Shown here piece by piece: positions 57,873 through 64,000 of a stretch of 64,000 nt of DNA (positions are counted from its first letter, which is position 1; every line of letters begins with the position of its first letter). This DNA is from Branchinecta lynchi (Eukaryota; Arthropoda; Branchiopoda; Anostraca; Branchinectidae). The stretch is taken from positions 19,803,464 through 19,867,463 of the forward strand of contig JAKZAP010000007.1 of assembly GCA_023053575.1 (NCBI GenBank), written 5' to 3'. Under the pieces are notes generated by a model that saw only the letters and a list, made by a program, of their open reading frames with translations, did no database searches and was not told the origin of the DNA. Both the position numbers and the translations under genes were made by a program.

Positions 57873-58251
57873 GCTTAACGGACCTCTCCACTATTTACTC
57901 TTGAACTTACAGTATTTTAAAACATTTGAATACTTTGAAACTATGCTGTGCTTTCAACAAATAACACACGGTTTTGACTGTTTTAAGCCTTTTCCGAGAC
58001 CCATTGACTTGTAGCAAAAACAGGAAAACAATGTACATAACCGTTCTTTCTGATGAAAAATCTTCTTGCAGACAACTGTCAACAGCGTGATACACATCAA
58101 AGGTAGCAAAATATGGCAAGTGAGAAAATCAGCGCATTTTGTTAGAGGGGGTAGAATGTAGTACCAAATTGGGTCTCCGTGTTTAGAAATATGTGGAGTG
58201 ATTATGGAAGTAGTTTGCATTAGTATTATAGGTAAGACAGGTCCTTTAAAG
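57873..58251 (-). mobile_element. TTAA-bordered MITE family F, copy 2
   Basis: Reverse complement of 27311-27690, ends CTTAACGGACC and GGTCCTTTAAAG. The short frame shared with copy 1 is discussed under rejected items. Confidence 0.8.
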
Positions 58252-58978
58252 TTTTCTGTCACAGTGTTGCCACATAAGATCAGCTTGATGCATAAAGACC
58301 AAAAAAACAGCCTCCTAGAAAGATGTAATTATTTCAATGTGGTCTGACTGCTGGGTGTTCAAAAGAAAAGGTTTGCTTTCTACTGCTGTTGTTTGTTTGG
58401 TTCCATTTTGTTTAAAAGTTCAGTTATTGTATTAAAGTCTATGGAAGTATTGTGGCCGTGCTCGTATGTTAGGGCACTATGCCCAGCCGGAAGGGAAGGG
58501 TACCCTCTTAAAGATATGTGTTAAAAGCAAATTTCCCATTGGGGTTCTCGATTCAACAGTTGACAACATTCCCATGCCCTTGTATTGCATGCTGCCAGAC
58601 CGTATGAGTACCATGCCCTTAAGTTGGGGCATGCTTATGGACTGGGGTCCCATGCTCAAAATTTGAGGATTTTTGTATGGCTGGGATTGAGACAATAGGC
58701 CATTTGTGGCCTGAGTTTCAGCTAGATCTTCTGGCCTACCCCACAGAATAAATAAATAAACATAACAAAGTTACTACACTTAGTAAATGTCACACTGGTT
58801 CTGAAATATCTGACAATGAATTTTATTTGAATGCTTGTGCAAAGAATATTTTTGCAGATAGAGTATTTTATTCGTGTTTGACAACATAATTCTGTTCAAA
58901 CAACTGGGTTGCATCTGTTTGTGACTAAAAGTATATCGAACAAAGTATTTTACCATTGTTTTATTGTGGTAAATGTAC

Positions 58979-59165
58979 AGTAACTGTCCGAGATGATTAC
59001 AGCATGTTCGAATATGAAAACAGAGAGGTGCCACTTCCTAGCCAGGAAGCTCTTATTTACAGTGCAATTTCTGCTCTTTCATCCAACCTAATTCATGAAG
59101 CTGTTACGGCAACACTGTCCTCTCGATACGTCAAAGAAGAAAAAGACATTTTGTTTGTTGCTTAA
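58979..59165 (+). CDS. Possible terminal coding exon of an unknown gene
   Basis: After an acceptor-like AATGTACAG a frame runs VTVRDDYSMFEYENREVPL... to ILFVA and a TAA at 59163-59165, 61 codons. Composition is ordinary for a protein (acidic, few rare residues, helical SALSSNLIHEAVTATLSSRY). I do not recognise it, found no partner exon, and the upstream T-tract is weak. It may be a chance frame or part of a decayed element. Confidence 0.2.
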
Positions 59166-59698
59166 TTAAAAAGAGCCGGGCAGTTCTTCTGTTCATCAAC
59201 AGTATGATCAGCGAACAACTGTTGACACCTAAAACGTCCCTGTTGATCATCAGATGTGAATCTCCACCAAAAGGCTCAGTTTGAAAATATGGCAGATTAC
59301 TACACAAATTGACAAAACAGAGTTGACCAATAACACTTTCAGCTGTTGGTCTATTTGATCAACAAGATTGGCCAGAGATTTTTGTTGGTCCCTGGAACGC
59401 ACTGTTGATCAACATTGGCTCAATGTTGAAACACTAAAAAAAGCCTCTAGGCTATAACCTAGCTAATACAGTCAGGGCTGCCATATCCAAAAATTTTGGA
59501 GAGTGACTTCTGGCCCAAAATAGAGAGTGAACTGTGAGTGAAACTGAAATTTTATTTTCATGAACAGAATGTGAAACAATCCTCTTTTGGTCGGAATCAC
59601 AAGTGCGAAAATAACACCTATGGATGTTTTCTGAAATAGAGTGAATGTTCTGTCATACACTGTAAAAAGTTTCTCCGAGTAATGACTAAAGTTAACTG

Positions 59699-59808
59699 CA
59701 GTATTTGCTACTGGGATGAATTTATCTGTAATGAGAAAAGATTAATCCGAATTAGAGCTAAGATTATCTTTTTAGAGACAAGATTAATCCCAGTAGCAAA
59801 TACTGTAA
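59699..59808. repeat. 110-bp palindromic element
   Basis: CAGTATTTGCTACTGGGAT at the left is the exact inverse of ATCCCAGTAGCAAATACTG at the right, with smaller AGATTAATC-like repeats between. A minimal MITE or cruciform-forming sequence. Confidence 0.8.
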
Positions 59809-60364
59809 GATTTATTTGTTTGCAGTGTGGTTGGAAGGGAAGGAGGGCAAAAAGAAAATAGAGTGACAATAATGTATGGCAACTGTGAACACAGTAACTG
59901 TTTTGGCTTTATTCTGGCATAAACAGTTTGTTTCGATTTTTTTTTACTTTTAAAAATGCTGCTTGTGGTAGCTGCCTGGCTACCTTTCTCGGCCATATTA
60001 TGGCATCCAGCATTTTTAATTACTTTCATGGCCTTTCAAAATGTTTGAATGGAAGCAAGAGAATATTCGAAAAGATATAAGAAATAGCAGGAAAGGATTT
60101 ACTTCATTTTTTTTGTGTCAAAAGAAACCACAAACACTTGGCTCTTAGCTGTTCTTAAGGTCTGGGTTTATTGTTACTGTGTGATGCTTTTAGGGGCAAA
60201 AAACAAGACCAAGGTGGCTTAAAATTTAGAGAAGTGTTAAAAATAGCACACCTTTGTAAACTTTTAAGTTGGGAGATCAAACAGATTCCAGGGTTTGGTT
60301 GTGTGATTTCCTTCTTCATTCTTTTGTTTCTGTTCAAAGTGGATTTCACTTGAAATTGTTTTTT

Positions 60365-62697
60365 ATGGCACTTGCCCTTCGGCCAAGTGCCATATAGCAA
60401 TTGTAATTTCTGTCCGTCAGTCGGTCTGTCGGTCCCGGTTTTGCTAGTTCGGGCACTTCCAGATAAGCTAGGGACTGGACCAGATTAAATAAGAAATAGT
60501 TGCTTCCCTGATCTGACCATCTGGAGGGGAGTGGAGGGAGGGGGAATCCGGAAAAATTAGGAAAACTTAATTATTTTTAGCTTACGAACGGGTAATCGGA
60601 TCTTAATGAAACTTGATATATGGAAGGACGTCATGTCTCAGACGCCCCATTTTAAGTCCAGACCGGATCCGGTGACATTGGGGGGAGTTGGAGGGGGAAA
60701 CCGGAAATCTTTGAAAACACTTAGAGTGAAGGGATCCGGATGAAACTTGGTGGAAAGAACAAGCAGAAGTCCTAGATACGTGACAGATATAACCGGAACG
60801 GATCCGCTCACTTTGGGGGAGTTGGGAGGGGGGGAGAAGTCCGAATTTCTAGTGATCCCGCGAGTTTGGTGCTTCCTGATGTGCTGGGACACTGAAAATG
60901 GCAGGCATGTCAGGGACGATCAGATTAAATAGGAAATAGTCATTTTCCCGATCCGACCATCTGGGAGGGGGAGGGGAGGGAGGGAGAAACCAAAATTTCA
61001 GGTATTTTTATCTTGCGAATGAGTGATCGGATCTTGATGAAATTTTATATTTAGGAAGACCTCGTGTCTCAGACGCCCCACTATAAATCCAGACAGGATC
61101 CGATGACACTGGGGGGAGTTGGAGGAGGGAACCGGAAATCTTGAGAAACGCTTAGAGTGGAGGGATCGGGATGAAACTTGGTGGGAAGAACAAGCACAAG
61201 TCCTAGATACGTCATTGATATAGGCGGACCAGATCCGGGCACTCTGGGGGAGTTGGAGGGGGGGGGGTTCGGATTTCTAGCGATCCCGCGAGTTCGGCAT
61301 ACTCACTGATGTGCTAGGGCGATGAAACTTGGCAGGTATGTCAGGGACCCGAACAGGTTCACTTGAGAACAGCCGTTTCCCCGATCCGACCATCGTGGGG
61401 GGAGTGGATGGATGGGGAGTCCGGAATCTAGTGGCGTGTATAACTTTTGAACGGGTGATCGGATTTGAATGAAACTTGTCTGGTGGAAAGAGCTATCGCC
61501 TCGGATGTTCAGTGTTAAGTCCGGGTCGGGTCGGGTTATACCTGTGGGGATGGGGGGGTGGGACCGGAAAGCTCAAGAAACGCTTAAAGCAGAGGGATTG
61601 GGTCGGAATTTAATGGAGAGAACAAGCATTAGGCCTAGATCCGAATTTGACGGAGCCAGATGGTTTCGGGGCTCTGTGTGGGGGGGGGGGGGTAGAGGGG
61701 GTTTCCTGGAATACCGGTAGTCGGGGGTTAGAATAGTTCTAGAAGTACTAAGACAATGAAACTTTGCAGGCATATTAGCGACCCGACTTATTTGTCTTAT
61801 TTATTTAAACTAGGATACGACCAACTAGGGTCAAACAAATGGGTGATAAGAATCGATGGCCTCGACATGTAAAAGATGCGTTCGAACAAAATGCGACCAC
61901 GGTTGGGGGAATTGGGGGGGGGGGACTTTTGACATGCACAAAAACCAAACGAATGGACCGAATGAGATGCAAGTTCGACAGTGCCGAGTTTATGCGGCCT
62001 AGATTTGTTATTTGGCGTCCGGGCCGGTTGCGGCCAAGGTAGGGGGGGGGGGGGATACTGGAAACTTGCAGATAGGCTATGCTCCAATTTCAGTGAAACT
62101 TGATGGACAGGAAGAGGGAATTGAGAGATATGACGTTTGTGTTTTCAAGTCCTGTTCGGCCACAGTGGGGGGAATTGGAGGGAGATTGCCGGAAACTTTG
62201 ATGCTCGCATAGGAGTCAAACAAGTGCATCAGTTTAAATGAAACATAGAACTTAGAGAGAGCATATACGCTAGATGACATATTTATGGCCAGGATCCGGA
62301 TCCGACAACGTTGGTGGGGGGAGGGGGGTACCAGAATTTTCCAAAAATGCTCAGATTCGTCCGAAACTTGATAGGTGGTATAAAAGAAGATACTTTAGAT
62401 GATCCACTTTTTTAGTCCGAACCAGATTCGGCCACGGTAGGGGGAGATGGAGGGAGTACCGGAAATATTGTAGCACGTCTGGGGATCAAACGAGTGGATT
62501 TATTAGGCTGAAACATGGAAGTTTGAACAGTCATGTGCATTTGATAATCGAGACGATGCCAGAACTGCTCAGAAGTGAGTGAAACAAAATATCCTATTTC
62601 TATTTCCGAACCGCATTTTTGGATGGCGGGTGTATTTTGTCACGTTCTCATCTACTTTCTTGTACTGCCAAGTGCCATATGAGCTCGTAGCTCTTGT
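60365..62697 (+). mobile_element. Satellite-bearing element family A, 2.3-kb diverged copy
   Basis: The hairpin ATGGCACTTG / CAAGTGCCAT starts it; the 3' end is CAAGTGCCATATGAGCTCGT, AGCTCTTG. The interior monomers keep 'gatgaaacttggtgg.aagaacaagca.aagtcctagatac' and 'ggggagttggaggggg', but the 281-bp periodicity is blurred. Long G-runs near 61679 and 62041. Confidence 0.9.
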
Positions 62698-63854
62698 TTT
62701 TTCTTCAGGGGGCAATCTTTTGTTCATATAATCTGGAGCCCTTTCGGCAATTGTTCAGCCTGAAATAAATTGGATCTGGGCTGTGTGGTATAATGTATTA
62801 GAACTAGGATGGTGAGAATCGAAGGCCAAGCTTGGGTTGTGAATGGAATAAGCGATTCCATCACATCTTGCATCTAACTGTTGAAGTTGGTTAGTTTGTG
62901 GTTATGAAAATGTATTGTGGATGCCGGACCATCGGCACCTAGCTAATTAGTGGAATCACTAGGTTGCTATTTGGGTTGGTAGGTCGTAGCCCAGTCTGCA
63001 TAAACAAGCTGCACATGTGCAGCAGTTCAGCCGAAGCTAGGCCAAATTACTAGTTTTCTCAGTAAGCTGTTTTTTCATCCAAGTGTTGTCAGGGATACTG
63101 TTTGAAGGCAGATTGGGATTATTTATTCCCTCATAGAAACAAGCCGTGGCCTACTTCTTACCAACGAGTAATATGCTTAGTAATTCCATATTAAAAGTCT
63201 TTAATCTTTGCAAGGTCGCCTTGGAAGTCTGACCTGTTTCACTCGACTGTTGCTTTGCTCTCCAAAAAAACAATAAACTGCAAAACAGTTGAAACCTTCA
63301 AAAAATGTGTTGACGAGGATTAGGGTGACATCTGGTGGAAGCTACAATGTGATGCTGTGGAGCCCAGAGAAGCCATTACGGAGACTATAATGATAAAATT
63401 TTACTTATGCACTACACAAGAAAAGGGAAATATGACAGTACAAAAAAAGAAAAGGAAAAAATTACATTGAGCTTTTAGTAATGGAGTAAACACACAAGAT
63501 ACACGAATAAACTTAAAAAAAGAAAAGAGACTAATCAGGTTCTTCCTAGATGGAAGGCGGTGGTCAAGGGTAGAAACATGGAGGCTTGGACAACAGAAAT
63601 AATTTTGCACAAAGTGGGGCAAAGTTCAGCCGGCTAAGATCGTGCAGTTACGCGGGAATTCGTATAACATAGAGGAAGGTACAAAAGAAAATTTACAAGA
63701 TTTGAAATTAAAAGTACTACCAACCTTATATGTACCGACCAACCGGAGTCAGCTATGGAGCGAATCCTACAGGATAAATCCTTATTCTCCTGCAGGCTTC
63801 AGTATAAGATAATCTAAGGTGTCTGCAGCATAAAAACGAGTGTCTTCTTTTTCA
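62698..63854. other. Unannotated stretch
   Basis: No recognised element. At 63735-63800 the string ACCAACCGGAGTCAGCTA and 'aaatccttatt' resembles 50817-50858 after the LINE fragment, so a weak shared repeat may exist. Confidence 0.4.
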
Positions 63855-63855
63855 G

Positions 63856-64000
63856 GGGCTTTAATTTTTCTGATTTCATGGCGATCAGCCTACCATCATT
63901 TTGTACCTAAACATTTCTGAAGAGATGGATGATAGTGAGCTTCAGGTCCTTGATGCCTTTATAAGGAGCCCTCCTCTGCAAGAAGTTGTGGTTCCTTTCT
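63856..64000 (+). CDS. Possible first coding exon of another gene, cut by the window edge
   Basis: A good acceptor (TCTTCTTTTTCAG) precedes 63856. Within the exon an in-frame TGA is followed by ATG at 63925, reading MDDSELQVLDAFIRSPPLQE and VVVPF to the window end without a stop. This would be a 5' UTR plus start exon. I do not recognise the protein from 25 residues. It could also be intronic sequence with a chance frame. Confidence 0.3.

Larger units (their letters stand above)
58252..60364. other. Mostly unannotated stretch
   Basis: Apart from the possible exon at 58979-59165 and the palindrome at 59699-59808, a segment at 59200-59420 repeats CAACTGTTGAT / TGTTGATCAAC motifs in both orientations. 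No other feature is supported. Confidence 0.4.

Noticed and set aside
1..64000. CRISPR array or prokaryotic defence locus
   Set aside because: The tandem repeats are 10-16 bp minisatellites or 126-281 bp satellites without unique spacers, and the gene is spliced and animal-type.

Overview
This is a TE-rich window from an animal genome, most likely an invertebrate bilaterian. The evidence is spliced exons with GT/AG borders, introns of 15 and 19 kb, an animal-type 18S rRNA fragment, and dozens of MITE-like, satellite-bearing and LINE-derived repeats. I could not name the species. No prokaryotic or viral gene was seen.

Only one protein-coding gene is recognised with confidence. It is the 3' half of a CSPG4/NG2-type transmembrane proteoglycan gene on the + strand. 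Three exons join cleanly: 5799-5991 (starts in phase 0, ends in phase 1), 21153-21314 (phase 1 to 1) and the terminal exon 40611-43144 (phase 1 to stop). Together they encode the end of one CSPG repeat, one complete repeat spread over three exons, five further CSPG-like repeats, a single membrane span, and a tail of about 178 residues with two PPxY motifs that ends in QYWV, the PDZ-binding terminus of vertebrate NG2. The LamG domains and early repeats must lie upstream of the window.

Layout: 1-5798 is upstream intron or flank, packed with nested MITEs. The intron at 5992-21152 holds MITEs, LINE tails, a 126-bp tandem array and members of two satellite-bearing families, here called A and B. 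The intron at 21315-40610 holds a long hAT-type palindrome with an 8-bp TSD, TTAA-flanked MITEs that abut one another, an 18S rRNA fragment, more A and B copies, and a second hAT-type MITE close to the last exon. Downstream of the gene, 43145-64000 is dominated by family A (45733-48136, a head-to-tail pair at 52609-56710, and 60365-62697), one B copy and a broken LINE reverse-transcriptase fragment. A possible first coding exon of another gene starts near the right edge.

The most unusual content is families A and B. Each has short terminal palindromes or hairpins, a TGTCCGTCCGTC-type tract, and an internal array of 134-141 bp monomers carrying paired CCGGA motifs. In family A the monomers are organised as 281-bp dimers, up to nine per copy. 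The architecture resembles Helentron/pearl-like non-autonomous elements, but I could not identify the family. All family letters (A, B, C...) are my own labels.
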